Origin: Scytonema sp. RU_4_4 | Lineage (GTDB): Bacteria > Cyanobacteriota > Cyanobacteriia > Cyanobacteriales > Nostocaceae | Assembly: GCA_012031965.1 (NCBI GenBank) | Contig: JAAUSC010000041.1 | Location: 1 to 41,633 of the forward strand | DNA: 41,633 bases | Direction of reading: 5' to 3' | In this document: in pieces, positions 25,033-33,697 of the stretch | Layout: each line of letters begins with the position of its first letter | Position numbering within the stretch: position 1 is the stretch's first letter | The notes under the pieces: model-generated | Database searches by the model: none | The model's input: the letters and a program-made list of their open reading frames with translations, nothing else | Told to the model about the DNA's origin: nothing | Made by a program: the position numbers and the translations under genes

Positions 25033-26316
25033 ATGGTGATTACAAGAAGTGGACTTGTTTTGGGTGCTACAGCGGTGACACTGACAACAATCGCAGTCAC
25101 TAGCCTGGGTATTCACTCACAAGGACAGGCTTTATTTAAAGAAAGTCCTAAGGAATTAGTAGATGAAGTCTGGCAAATTATTAACCGCCAATATGTAGAT
25201 GGTAATTTTAATAAGGTAGATTGGCAGGCTGTTCGTCGTGAGTACCTGAACAAGTCCTACAGCAACAAGCAGGACGCTTACAAGTCCATCCGGGAAATGC
25301 TAAAGAAGCTGGATGACCCCTACACCCGGTTTATGGACCCAGAAGAGTTCAAAAGTATGCAAGTGGATACTTCTGGAGAACTGACAGGTATTGGTATCCA
25401 AATTGGTCTAGATGAGAAAACGAAGAAGCTGACTGTCATTGCGCCCATTGAAGATACACCTGCTGAAAAAGCTGGCATTTTGGCAAAAGATATCATAACC
25501 AAAATCAATGGAAAAAGCACGGAGGGTATGGATACCAATCAAGCAGTATCCTTGATCCGAGGTGAAGCAGGAACACCGGTCAATTTGACAATTGTGCGGA
25601 GTGGTCAGGAAAAAGAATTCAAAATTACGAGAGCAAAAATTGAAATTCATCCAGTAGAGTATTCCCAAAAGCAAACTCCAGCAGGCAATGTTGGTTATAT
25701 TCGCTTGAAGCAGTTTAGTGCCAACGCTTCAAAGGAAATGCAACAAGCAATCAGAAATTTGGAAAGTAAGCAGGTCGCTGGTTATGTCCTGGATTTACGT
25801 AATAATCCAGGTGGCTTGCTTTTCTCTAGCATCGAAATTGCGCGGATGTGGATGAATAACGGTACAATAGTCTCCACTAAGGACCGCTTCGCAGAAGTAG
25901 AACGAGAAGTGGCAAAAGGGCGTGCTTTAACAAGCAAACCGTTAGTGGTACTAGTGGATAAAGGTTCAGCAAGTGCCAGTGAAATCCTCTCAGGAGCCTT
26001 ACAAGATAACAAGCGCGCTGTTTTAATCGGTAGTCAGACTTTTGGTAAAGGCTTAGTGCAATCAGTGCGTCCTCTGGATGATGGTTCCGGACTGGCGGTG
26101 ACAATTGCTAAATACTATACTCCCAGTAATAGAGATATTAATAAGCATGGGATTGACCCAGATATCAAGGTGGACTTGACCGATGCTCAGCGACAGCAGC
26201 TGTGGCTCAAAGAGCGCGAAAAAATTGCGACTCTACAAGACCCCCAATTTGCTAAAGCTGTAGAAGTTTTAAGTAAAGAAATTGCACAGAAAGGCAACAC
26301 TAGAGCGGAAAAATGA
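25033..26316 (+). CDS. Carboxyl-terminal processing protease (S41)
   Basis: Exported S41 protease of the CtpA/B/C family. N-terminal signal or anchor (GLVLGATAVTLTTIAVTSLG), helical region ELVDEVWQIINRQYVDGNFNK, PDZ domain (about residues 100-185: GELTGIGIQIGLDEKTKKLTV then APIEDTPAEKAG), and catalytic core with the Ser in VDKGSASASEIL and Lys in GSQTFGKGLVQS four turns later, the Ser/Lys dyad. 427 aa is normal. CtpA matures the PSII D1 protein; this one looks closer to the CtpB/C paralogues, but I cannot decide by eye. Follows ispG. Confidence 0.9.
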   Translation: MVITRSGLVLGATAVTLTTIAVTSLGIHSQGQALFKESPKELVDEVWQIINRQYVDGNFNKVDWQAVRREYLNKSYSNKQDAYKSIREMLKKLDDPYTRFMDPEEFKSMQVDTSGELTGIGIQIGLDEKTKKLTVIAPIEDTPAEKAGILAKDIITKINGKSTEGMDTNQAVSLIRGEAGTPVNLTIVRSGQEKEFKITRAKIEIHPVEYSQKQTPAGNVGYIRLKQFSANASKEMQQAIRNLESKQVAGYVLDLRNNPGGLLFSSIEIARMWMNNGTIVSTKDRFAEVEREVAKGRALTSKPLVVLVDKGSASASEILSGALQDNKRAVLIGSQTFGKGLVQSVRPLDDGSGLAVTIAKYYTPSNRDINKHGIDPDIKVDLTDAQRQQLWLKEREKIATLQDPQFAKAVEVLSKEIAQKGNTRAEK

Positions 26317-26376
26317 AAAAGTCAAAAGTCAAAAGTCAAAAGTTAAAAGAGTTTTTTCGACTTCTAACTTTTGACC

Positions 26377-26565
26377 TCAGACTGGTTGGCATTTACCAGA
26401 TCTAATGAGTCCTACGCGGCGGGCAATAGCCTCTTGTTGAGAAGTAAACGGTCCCCATTGCTCAATAATTTCTGGATTATTTTCCTCAGTTGCTTCGTCG
26501 CTGGGGATTATTTCGCAGTGACCAGCAGGACGCTTGACAATAGACCAAGTTTGTGTATCGTTCAT
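26377..26565 (-). CDS. Small conserved hypothetical protein
   Basis: 62-residue soluble protein: TWSIVKRPAGHCEIIPSDEA, EIIEQWGPFTSQQEAIARR and VGLIRSGKCQPV. The regular amphipathic pattern and ATG start support coding, and I recall close relatives in filamentous cyanobacteria, none characterised. Convergent with the protease gene. The plus-strand frame over it is a shadow. Confidence 0.6.
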   Translation of the reverse strand: MNDTQTWSIVKRPAGHCEIIPSDEATEENNPEIIEQWGPFTSQQEAIARRVGLIRSGKCQPV

Positions 26566-26639
26566 GCGTTGTCTTAAAATCCGTTTTGCACTGAAGAAAT
26601 TTTACGCTTTTGGGGGAAATTGGTAGCGCTTCTATTAGG

Positions 26640-27046
26640 AAATTGTCATACCAATTCTGTATAAAGATGCGCCAAAATATATGAGCAACGAACCACGAAG
26701 AGCGCATAGACACGTTTGCGCAGCGCCCCCTTAGGGGCTAGTGGCTTCCCGTAGGGTAGGACACAAAGAAAGAAAGAAGAAGTCAAGAAAATTTGGCGCA
26801 GCCTCACAAAGAAATGGTATCACACCGCATGAGTGGCTGCAACTTTATACTAAAAGCAGCTATTAATTGTTACGTGAGCTTTCTGACTTCAAGAGACATC
26901 CTCTAACAGCTTTACAGACAATGATGAACGCAGATAAATTTGGATGAAATGAAAACAGACAATTATTGACTTATGCAAGAGGTTTATTGCCCAAACAAGA
27001 AGTGCGCGACGGACAATCCCTCCGAATCGTATTATGTGGATAATGC
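26640..27046. other. Non-coding stretch with dispersed repeats
   Basis: About 400 bases with no gene. It contains a common cyanobacterial repeat region (around 26688-26780) including the 28-bp repeat at 26714-26741. The remainder is AT-rich and unremarkable. Confidence 0.5.
26714..26741 (+). repeat. 28-bp dispersed repeat, copy 1
   Basis: GTTTGCGCAGCGCC... with an internal CCCCTTAGGGG palindrome. It is an exact reverse-complement match, over 28 bases, to 31933-31960. Confidence 0.75.
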
Positions 27047-27625
27047 TTATCTAAAAATCGGTTCTAAATCTAACACAAAACCAGGTAATACATCCTCACC
27101 TGATAATTTTTTGGGAGAATTGAGAACTTCCACTGCGACATGAGGACGGTAAATTTCCACTTGTTTCTCTTGAGGATGAATCAACCAACCAAGACGCAAG
27201 CCATTTTCTATATATTCCCGCATTTTGGCTTGAGTATCTTCTATATCATCACTTTCCGAAACCAACTCCACCGCAAAGTCAGGACATAAAGGTAGGAATT
27301 TTTTTCTTTGTTGTGGTGTTAATGCTTCCCATCGTTCTATAGTTATCCAAGATGCATCAGGAGAACGAGTCCCACCATTTGGAAGTTTAAAACCTGTCGA
27401 AGAATCAAAAGCTTTTCCTAGCTTATTTTGACGATTCCAAATGCCTAAATCAATATAAAATTCAAAATTTTGATTTCCTGTTTCTCCTCCAGTCGGTGAC
27501 ATTATAATTAATTCCCCTTGAGCATCTAATTCCAACCGTAATTCTTGATTAAGCGCAATAAGCTGTTCAAATTCTTCATCGGTTAATTTTAGCGATGGAG
27601 GTAACTGTAAGATTAATGCGCTCAT
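27047..27625 (-). CDS. Uma2 family (DUF820) putative endonuclease
   Basis: 192-residue Uma2 protein, a restriction-endonuclease-like (PD-(D/E)xK) fold greatly expanded in cyanobacteria, with unproven function. Visible: LTDEEFEQLIALNQELRLEL, ELIIMSPTGGETG, the acidic residue in RSPDASWI, and DFAVELVSESDD with the ExVSxSD motif and downstream Lys in DTQAKMREYIENG. All catalytic elements look present and the length is typical. ATG at 27625. Usually solitary and often on mobile or variable segments. Confidence 0.88.
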   Translation of the reverse strand: MSALILQLPPSLKLTDEEFEQLIALNQELRLELDAQGELIIMSPTGGETGNQNFEFYIDLGIWNRQNKLGKAFDSSTGFKLPNGGTRSPDASWITIERWEALTPQQRKKFLPLCPDFAVELVSESDDIEDTQAKMREYIENGLRLGWLIHPQEKQVEIYRPHVAVEVLNSPKKLSGEDVLPGFVLDLEPIFR

Positions 27626-27872
27626 AATTAAGTATTACCATTGCAAGTTAAATAAAGTATACAATAATGGCTTGCCAATCAGCGATACAGCGAAATCCTA
27701 CTGTTCTGACAAGTCCTTATGCTGGTGATAATGCTTTTTTGATATCAATAATTTGGCAGTTTTACACTTGGTTATTTCAATTATATGGAAAAATAAAAAA
27801 TATGGTGGGCGCTGCCCACCATACAGGCTAGTTATCATATCAATGGATTTTGGATTTTAGATAAATCCAAAA

Positions 27873-29918
27873 TCACTTACCATTACCATTACCACCATTA
27901 CCATTACTAGAAGCAAGAATGCGATCGGCAATTCTATCAGGAACTTCCTGAAGGTGGTCGTATTCCCAATGGAAGGAACCAACGCCAAGAGTGAGCGATC
28001 GCAACTCTATAATAAAGTTCTGCATTTCCGCTTGTGGTAAGTAAGCGATCACACAGTCCCATCCTTGCCAATCATGTATACCTTCATAACCCAAAATCTG
28101 ACCCCGCCTACCAGTGACAAGTTGTAGCACTTTGGCGGTAAATTCATTTGGGGTAGAGACTTGCACACGTATAATCGGTTCTAGCAGAGTCGGTTCACAC
28201 TTAGGCATTCCAGTTTGCATCGCCAGACGGGCGGCTTGCTTAAATGCTTGTTCAGAACTATCCACTGTGTGGTAAGAACCATTTGTAAGAGTGACCGCTA
28301 CATCCACCACCGGGAAACCCAAGGGACCATGTGACAGAAACTCCCGCACACCTATCTCCACACCAGGAATGTATTGCCTAGGAACAACACCACCCACGAT
28401 AGTTTCCTTGAAGTTAAAGCCTTCGCCGCGTGATAATGGCTGAATGTCTAGGTAAACATCGCCAAACTGTCCGTGACCACCACTTTGGTGTTTGTAGCGT
28501 CCGTGAATTGATGACGCTGGCTTGCGAATGGTTTCTTTGTAAGGCACTTGCGGTAAGTGCGTCGTCATCGGCAAATTATACTTACGGCGCAGTCGGTCTA
28601 GCGCAACTTGCAAATGAATCTCGCCTTGACCCCACAGGATAACTTCGTGAGTATCACCATGTTGCTCCCAAGCAAGAGAGGGATCTTCTTCCAACAGCTT
28701 GGCGATCGCACTACTGAGTTTGACTTCATCGTTGCGCTTTTCGGGAGTAATTGCCAAAGCATAAACTGGTTCTAGCTGCTCAGCTTTGGGTAATGCTGTC
28801 ATCTGCTCACAAGAAAGGGTATCCCCAGTCTTGATACCCTCTAAACGGCTGATAGCAACGATTTCACCGACACAAGCCTCATTAATTTGCTGTTGTTGTT
28901 GTCCCATGAGGCGGTAAAGACCACCAGCACGAACACCGTTGAGAACAATACCATCAGTTAACTTACCACGCCAAACTCGTACGAGAGATAATTTGCCACC
29001 TTGCGGAGTGTAGTAAGTTTTCAGCACTTGCGCCACAGGGGAATCGCCTTTTTTAACTTTTAAGCGACGCTCTGCTGTGGTTTCTGGTTCAGGGGCTTCT
29101 CTGTGTAAAGCTTCTAAAAGTGGGCGTACACCGTAATCTTGCTCAGCAACTCCAAAGAAAACAGGGACAACCAAATCTGCCCCTAATTCCATTTTCAGGT
29201 CTTTGAGGATTTCTTCTTGGGGAGGTTCGATGTCTTCTAAAAGTTCTTCTAGTAAATGGTCGTCAAAATCTGCTAAGGCTTCGAGCATTTCTGCTCGTGC
29301 TGTGTGTTCTTCGTCTTTAAGTTCTTCAGGGAAGGGAATGGGGTCAGCAGGCGCACCTGCATGGTACTGATATGCTTGTTCGCTTACCAAGTCGATAAAG
29401 CCTGTCAGCTGTTCCCCTCGCATAATGGGGTATTGATGTGCTACTAAAGGACGACTGGAAACAGCTTTGAGGGCGTGTAGCGTGTCTAGGACATTGATGT
29501 TAGCCCGGTCCATTTTATTGACAAAGACCAGGTGAGGAATTTCCCAATTGTCAAGGAATTTAAATAAAAGAGCAAGGGTGAGAACTCGGTCTGTGATGGG
29601 TTCGCAAACCACAATCGCCGCATCCACGCCCATTAAGGCGTTGTAAGTTTCTTGAGTAAATTCTACACTTCCAGGACAATCAATAAATGTGAAACGAGTG
29701 TCATTATACTCAGTGCTAGCGGCACTCACTTCTACACTCATGTGGCGATCGCGCGATTCTGCAGCACTATCTCCTACTGTGTTACCATCCTTCATGCTGC
29801 CTTTGCGAGTGATTGCCCCTGTCACAAATAACAAACTTTCCAGGAATGTGGTTTTTCCACTTAAATATGGACCGACAATTGCCACATTTCGCGAACCCGA
29901 TTTCACTTTTTCGTTCAT
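27873..29918 (-). CDS. Elongation factor G-like GTPase (EF-G paralogue)
   Basis: 681-residue translational GTPase resembling EF-G. G domain: P-loop GPYLSGKTT (near residue 16), G3 DCPG, G4 NKMD; then domains II to V to GRRGQILGYEGI and VGSFHWEYDHLQEVP. Compared with canonical EF-G, G1 is GPYLSGKT rather than AHIDAGKT, so this belongs to the EF-G-like/FusA2 group whose precise role (ribosome recycling, hibernation or stress) is unsettled. It ends in a low-complexity SNGNGGNGNG tail coded by a short ACCATT-type repeat. I chose the ATG at 29918, preceded by AAAGGAGG; the earlier ATG at 29942 lies before that site. Monocistronic. Confidence 0.87.
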   Translation of the reverse strand: MNEKVKSGSRNVAIVGPYLSGKTTFLESLLFVTGAITRKGSMKDGNTVGDSAAESRDRHMSVEVSAASTEYNDTRFTFIDCPGSVEFTQETYNALMGVDAAIVVCEPITDRVLTLALLFKFLDNWEIPHLVFVNKMDRANINVLDTLHALKAVSSRPLVAHQYPIMRGEQLTGFIDLVSEQAYQYHAGAPADPIPFPEELKDEEHTARAEMLEALADFDDHLLEELLEDIEPPQEEILKDLKMELGADLVVPVFFGVAEQDYGVRPLLEALHREAPEPETTAERRLKVKKGDSPVAQVLKTYYTPQGGKLSLVRVWRGKLTDGIVLNGVRAGGLYRLMGQQQQQINEACVGEIVAISRLEGIKTGDTLSCEQMTALPKAEQLEPVYALAITPEKRNDEVKLSSAIAKLLEEDPSLAWEQHGDTHEVILWGQGEIHLQVALDRLRRKYNLPMTTHLPQVPYKETIRKPASSIHGRYKHQSGGHGQFGDVYLDIQPLSRGEGFNFKETIVGGVVPRQYIPGVEIGVREFLSHGPLGFPVVDVAVTLTNGSYHTVDSSEQAFKQAARLAMQTGMPKCEPTLLEPIIRVQVSTPNEFTAKVLQLVTGRRGQILGYEGIHDWQGWDCVIAYLPQAEMQNFIIELRSLTLGVGSFHWEYDHLQEVPDRIADRILASSNGNGGNGNGK

Positions 29919-29942
29919 ACAACCTCCTTTACAGCTAGACAT

Positions 29943-30194
29943 ATCTAGCCGCGTTATTCTAGGTTATTAAAGGTTCCAAATCTGATTATTCAAAAGATTA
30001 TCGTGTCTTTAACTTGAGATTATCTCTCCTTTAATATAGGAGTTAGAAATCGTATTTTCTCGTAATATTTAACAGAACATAATTTAACAATTATAAAATT
30101 TGCTATATAAAATTGAACTTATATGAATATAGTCATATCTCACAGAAACTTTGTAAAGTAAACGTAACTTAAAATATCCCGACACAGAAAAAGA
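29943..30194. promoter_or_regulatory. Divergent AT-rich promoter region
   Basis: Between the EF-G-like gene and the TPR gene. Very AT-rich from 29990 to 30170; must hold both promoters. No specific operator recognised. Confidence 0.35.
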
Positions 30195-31127
30195 ATGCGA
30201 GTCTATTTCTATAAATATCGCCTTTGTACTTTAGTAGGTTTCATATTAGTGGCGCAAAGCCTTTTCTCCCCATCTTCCCCAGCCTCCTCTGCTCCCTTAG
30301 CTGCTCACCCCCTACTGGCGCAATACATTGATAGCAGCGCTCAAGACTACTTGACACAAGGTTTACAAGCCATTCAGGTGGGGAGAGTACAAGATGCGAT
30401 CGCTCTATTTCGTAAAGCCGCAGAACTCGATCCCAATTTAGCCGCAGCTCACTACAACATGGGACTTGCACTGCGACAAATAGGACAATTACAACCTGCT
30501 GCTGATGCATTTTACAAAGCGACACAATCTGATCCCCAGTTTGCCCTAGCTTATGCTAACCTGGGCGGCTCGCTATTGGAAGGAAGCAATTGGCAGCAAG
30601 CTAACGATTACTTGCAACGAGCAATAGAACTTGATCCCAAACTAGGAGTTGCTCACTACAACTTAGGGTTACTCCGCGAGCAACAACGAGATTGGGATAA
30701 AGCGATCGCATCCTTTAAAAAAGCAATGGAACTGAGCAAAAATGCACCAGAACCTGCCTATCATATGGGCATATGTTATTTACAACAGGGTAAAGCTGAC
30801 AAAGCAAAAGATGCCTTTCGCAAAGCAGTTAAAATCAATCCAAAATATTCAGAAGCTCATTACAATATCGGTGCAATTTTGTTTAGCCAAGGCAAATTAA
30901 AAGATGCATTAGAAGCTTTTAGAAAATCGGCAGAAGCAAACAGAAACTATGCAAATGCTTATTATGCAGCAGGGTTAGTTTTTATACAGTTAAGGCAATA
31001 TCCAGAGGCAGCACAAGTGTTGCAATATGCAAGAGATTTATACAAATATCAGAAGAACTTCCAGTGGGCGAATAATGCAGAAAATCTGTGGCGACAAATA
31101 TCAAATCAGAATTATCAATCTCGCTAA
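30195..31127 (+). CDS. Exported TPR-repeat protein
   Basis: 310-residue tetratricopeptide protein with an N-terminal signal (LCTLVGFILVAQSLFSPSSPASSA). About seven TPR units follow from residue 50, each with the LGLAL..GQ..EA...KA..LDP pattern, for example AAHYNMGLALRQIGQLQPAA and AHYNLGLLREQQRDWDKAIA. TPR arrays bind partner proteins or peptides; the partner is unknown, and no enzymatic domain is present. Probably periplasmic or thylakoid-lumenal. ATG at 30195. The array is regular and unbroken. Confidence 0.8.
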   Translation: MRVYFYKYRLCTLVGFILVAQSLFSPSSPASSAPLAAHPLLAQYIDSSAQDYLTQGLQAIQVGRVQDAIALFRKAAELDPNLAAAHYNMGLALRQIGQLQPAADAFYKATQSDPQFALAYANLGGSLLEGSNWQQANDYLQRAIELDPKLGVAHYNLGLLREQQRDWDKAIASFKKAMELSKNAPEPAYHMGICYLQQGKADKAKDAFRKAVKINPKYSEAHYNIGAILFSQGKLKDALEAFRKSAEANRNYANAYYAAGLVFIQLRQYPEAAQVLQYARDLYKYQKNFQWANNAENLWRQISNQNYQSR

Positions 31128-31132
31128 ATCAG

Positions 31133-31172
31133 TTATCAGTGAACAGTTATCAGTGAGAATTGATAACTGTTA
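31133..31172. repeat. CAGTTATCAGT-type short repeats
   Basis: Direct and inverted copies of CAGTTATCAGT follow the TPR gene. The same motif recurs at 31801-31857 and 40573-40625, always just after a gene end, so it may function as terminator or transcript-end structure. Confidence 0.6.
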
Positions 31173-31247
31173 AAATAAGGCTTAATTACGAGACCATGAA
31201 ATTATGTTCTGAAATGGCTGGTGTGCAATGAAGTTGTCTTGATAGTA

Positions 31248-31799
31248 ATGGAAAACCTCATGAAAAAGCGCCTCAAGAGTCAATTTTTATTTAGCGATCG
31301 CTGGCTAGATCGACATTGGATAGTCCGTAACATGGAAGCTTTCCAAGACTTAATTGTGATTGTTCTGTGTTTGGGTTTGTTCGTCATCATGGTGATGCAG
31401 TTATGGGCTTTCTTTACCACCTTTGAAATACCCGTAGATTTTAAACATGTCACTGCCAAGATACTATTCATCTTAATTTTGGTTGAATTATTTCGACTCC
31501 TCATGGTGTATTTACAGGAGCATAGTATTGCTGTTGGAGTAGCAGTGGAAGTGGCACTTGTTTCAGTACTCAGAGAAGTGGTTGTTCATGGAGCACTGGA
31601 AATTTCTTGGATTCAAACTGCAGCAATTTGCGGCTTATTAATGGTTTTGGGTGGGCTATTGTTGGTGTGTGCCAAAACACCACATATGGATTGCATGAGT
31701 GCTAACACTAAGCTTTGCCCTGTTACACAAATTGAGAACGAACAACTGGAACAAGAGCGTGAATTCAAATATTCACATCGCTGCGAGGATATTGCTTAA
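31248..31799 (+). CDS. PsiE-like phosphate-starvation-inducible membrane protein
   Basis: 183-residue integral membrane protein of the PsiE family (PF06146). Four hydrophobic segments: LIVIVLCLGLFVIMVMQLWAF, AKILFILILVELFRLLMVYL, SIAVGVAVEVALVSVLREVV and AAICGLLMVLGGLLLVC. The ELxRLL and VALxSxLRE segments are family-like. Function is unknown beyond induction by phosphate starvation in enterobacteria; whether it is regulated so here is not visible, and no Pho box was identified. I chose ATG 31248; 31260 is an alternative. The C-terminal tail is hydrophilic. Monocistronic. Confidence 0.8.
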   Translation: MENLMKKRLKSQFLFSDRWLDRHWIVRNMEAFQDLIVIVLCLGLFVIMVMQLWAFFTTFEIPVDFKHVTAKILFILILVELFRLLMVYLQEHSIAVGVAVEVALVSVLREVVVHGALEISWIQTAAICGLLMVLGGLLLVCAKTPHMDCMSANTKLCPVTQIENEQLEQEREFKYSHRCEDIA

Positions 31800-31800
31800 A

Positions 31801-31857
31801 TCAGTTATCAGTTATCAGTAAACAGTTATCAGTAAAGAGTGATAACTGATAACTGTT
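31801..31857. repeat. CAGTTATCAGT inverted repeat cluster
   Basis: Several CAGTTATCAGT copies face AGTGATAACTGATAACTG, giving a long hairpin directly after the psiE stop; a likely terminator built from a short tandem repeat. Confidence 0.6.
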
Positions 31858-31932
31858 GAAGAATGGAGTTATTTTTAGCTCCTTATTTCCTTCCCAGGTT
31901 CTACCTGGAAATGTCACTTCCTTCGGCGATAG

Positions 31933-31960
31933 CTAGCCCCTAAGGGGGCGCTGCGCAAAC
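31933..31960 (-). repeat. 28-bp dispersed repeat, copy 2
   Basis: Exact reverse complement of 26714-26741, here followed by further GC-rich copies (GCTGCTGCGC, AAAGCGC). It lies within the leader region of the next small gene. Confidence 0.75.
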
Positions 31961-32084
31961 GCTGCTGCGCAAAGCGCAGATCGCCGTACGACTAATAGCG
32001 TATCCACGCATACTCTTCTAGGAAGATGAATACCTCCTTTAGGGTGAGTAGAAGTGAATAAGGAATCTAAAGGAGGGTAAATTT

Positions 32085-32324
32085 ATGGTTCAAACTCCAG
32101 GAAAAACTCAAAATCCCGTTAGCAACCTGGAATACGACTTCCTCACCGTGTTGCACCACAAAGCTGAAGCAATCAAAGCTTATGAAACTTACATCAACGA
32201 TGCACAGCAAGCGGGTTCTCAGCCTTGTGTAGAATTGTTCCAGAAATTGCGGCAGTCTGATATCGAGCACGCACAAGAAATTCGCCGCCACCTTCAGGAA
32301 GTCATGCAGAAAGGTAAAATGTAA
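32085..32324 (+). CDS. Small helical conserved protein
   Basis: 79-residue protein with a strong ribosome site (AAAGGAGGG, 8-10 bases before the ATG), so it is surely translated. Sequence is two amphipathic helices: NLEYDFLTVLHHKAEAIKAY and VELFQKLRQSDIEHAQEIRR. The E...H and ExxH-like placements recall half of a ferritin-like four-helix bundle, but no full metal site can be shown; this is speculation. No signal or membrane segment. I recall similar proteins in other filamentous cyanobacteria, uncharacterised. Probably abundant and stress-related given the strong site; inference only. Confidence 0.7.
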   Translation: MVQTPGKTQNPVSNLEYDFLTVLHHKAEAIKAYETYINDAQQAGSQPCVELFQKLRQSDIEHAQEIRRHLQEVMQKGKM

Positions 32325-32395
32325 ACCTTAAATTTCGCGCTCAGCCGTGAAGCAGTGTAGGGTGTGTTAGCGCTAGCTAACGCACCATTTGTGTA

Positions 32396-32708
32396 GATGA
32401 AACTAGTGATTCTGGGCTGTTTGCTGCACTTGTTCCAGCGTCAAATCCAAAGCCCTTGCTACTTGTTCCATACTCAAACCCAATGCGAACAATCGGGGTA
32501 CCGCATCTAACTTCGCTTGCAGCTTACCTTCTTGTAAGCCTTCTTGCCTACCTTCTTCTAAACCTTCCTCCTTAATGGATTGATACATCCTTGTCTTTCT
32601 GAATTCGTCGTCTATGCCCAACATCGCTAACTGAGTAAACTTGTACAACAGGATGGTTTCTATACGATTCTGCAATTTGCGTCCTAGTTGCTTCATCTGC
32701 CAACTGTC
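32396..32708 (-). pseudogene. Truncated tandem copy of the Rpn-type gene 3' end
   Basis: A 313-bp tandem copy of the C-terminal third of the gene at 32716-33561. It encodes IETILLYKFTQL, AMLGIDDEFRKTRMYQSIKE, EGLEEGRQEG and the tail RALDLTLEQVQQTAQNH, with an in-frame deletion and many substitutions, and without a proper start or N-terminal nuclease domain. Both copies begin with the same downstream boundary GATGAAACTAGTGATTCTG (32396 and 32709), so it arose by unequal duplication. Confidence 0.8.
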
Positions 32709-32715
32709 GATGAAA

Positions 32716-33561
32716 CTAGTGATTCTGAACTGCTTGTTGCACTTGCTCCAGCGTCAAATCCAAAGCCCTTGCTACTTGTTTCACACTCAACCCCAACCCC
32801 AACAACCGGGGTACAGCATCTAACTTCGCTTGCAGCTTACCTTCTTGTAAGCCTTCCTGCCTACCTTCTTGTAAGCCTTCCTGCCTACCTTCTTCTAAAC
32901 CTTCCTCCTTAATGGATTGATACATCCTTGTCTTTCTGAATTCGTCATCTATGCCCAACATTGCAGCTAACTCCTCTCGGCTTAACTGAGTAAACTTGTA
33001 CAATAGGATGGTTTCTATCAATTCTACAATTTGCGTCCTGGTTGCTTCATCTGCGAGTTGTTGTCTTGCTTGCAAAATTAATTCTCTACCTCGCTCAACA
33101 GCTGTCTCTTCGCTTTCTATAATTAACTCCACAATCGAAAGTTGAAGCGAGTTTTCTGCTGCTGTACCTAATTCATCCAAATAAATCCGCTGAACTTGTG
33201 GACTGTCTAGCAGCAACCGATATGGCTGTTGATCGTCTGGATCTAAATTTTGGTTGGGATAGATAACAACTGCGCGCCAAAATTTGACGGATGCATTTTG
33301 ACGTAGGTATAGAAAGATTTCTGCAAAGAAGCGCCTATAAAAATTTGAGTCTAATTGAAACTGAACTTCGACAAAATAAACTGGCTCCTTTGTGGTTTCA
33401 GTTGCTGGGACGAACACACCATCAATCCGAAAAGCAGTTTCTTTGAGTTCAACGGAAACGAATTCATAAGTGTTGGGATTGACGGTTGTGTCGCCAATGA
33501 TGTCAAAAAATATGCTGGGAAAAGCTTGAAATAAACTGTAGAATATTTTGTCGGTTCGCAC
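32716..33561 (-). CDS. Rpn-type/DUF2887 family putative nuclease
   Basis: 281-residue protein of the Rpn/PDDEXK transposase-like group abundant in cyanobacteria. N-terminal nuclease-like domain: KIFYSLFQAFPSIFFDIIG, the acidic D in FRIDGVFVP and EVQFQLD (PD-(D/E)xK-like E.Q) and FFAEIFLYLRQN. Helical centre with RTQIVELIETILLYKF, then a repetitive EGLQEGRQEGLQEGK segment and a C-terminal RALDLTLEQVQQAV helix. The QEGRQEGL repeat is coded by 24-bp direct repeats (two here plus a variant, fewer in the tandem copy) and is length-variable. Role in recombination or toxin-like nuclease activity is known for enteric Rpn; not proven here. Confidence 0.82.
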   Translation of the reverse strand: MRTDKIFYSLFQAFPSIFFDIIGDTTVNPNTYEFVSVELKETAFRIDGVFVPATETTKEPVYFVEVQFQLDSNFYRRFFAEIFLYLRQNASVKFWRAVVIYPNQNLDPDDQQPYRLLLDSPQVQRIYLDELGTAAENSLQLSIVELIIESEETAVERGRELILQARQQLADEATRTQIVELIETILLYKFTQLSREELAAMLGIDDEFRKTRMYQSIKEEGLEEGRQEGLQEGRQEGLQEGKLQAKLDAVPRLLGLGLSVKQVARALDLTLEQVQQAVQNH

Positions 33562-33697
33562 GTAGTTGGATTATCTTAGGAAGACTGTCTTAAAACTTTA
33601 TCAAAAATCGCGATATATTCGGATTAAGCATTTTGTCGCCAAACGGTTACTTGCCAATTTACATATACTCATTGCTCTACGGCGTATGATCACGACT

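Noticed and set aside
26377-26713. Plus-strand frame and a longer minus-strand frame overlapping the 62-residue gene
   Set aside because: Only the 62-residue minus-strand frame has a protein-like pattern; the others are shadows or cross repeats.
32839-32895. CRISPR-like short repeats
   Set aside because: They are contiguous 24-bp coding repeats (QEGRQEGL) without spacers. No CRISPR array was seen anywhere in the window.
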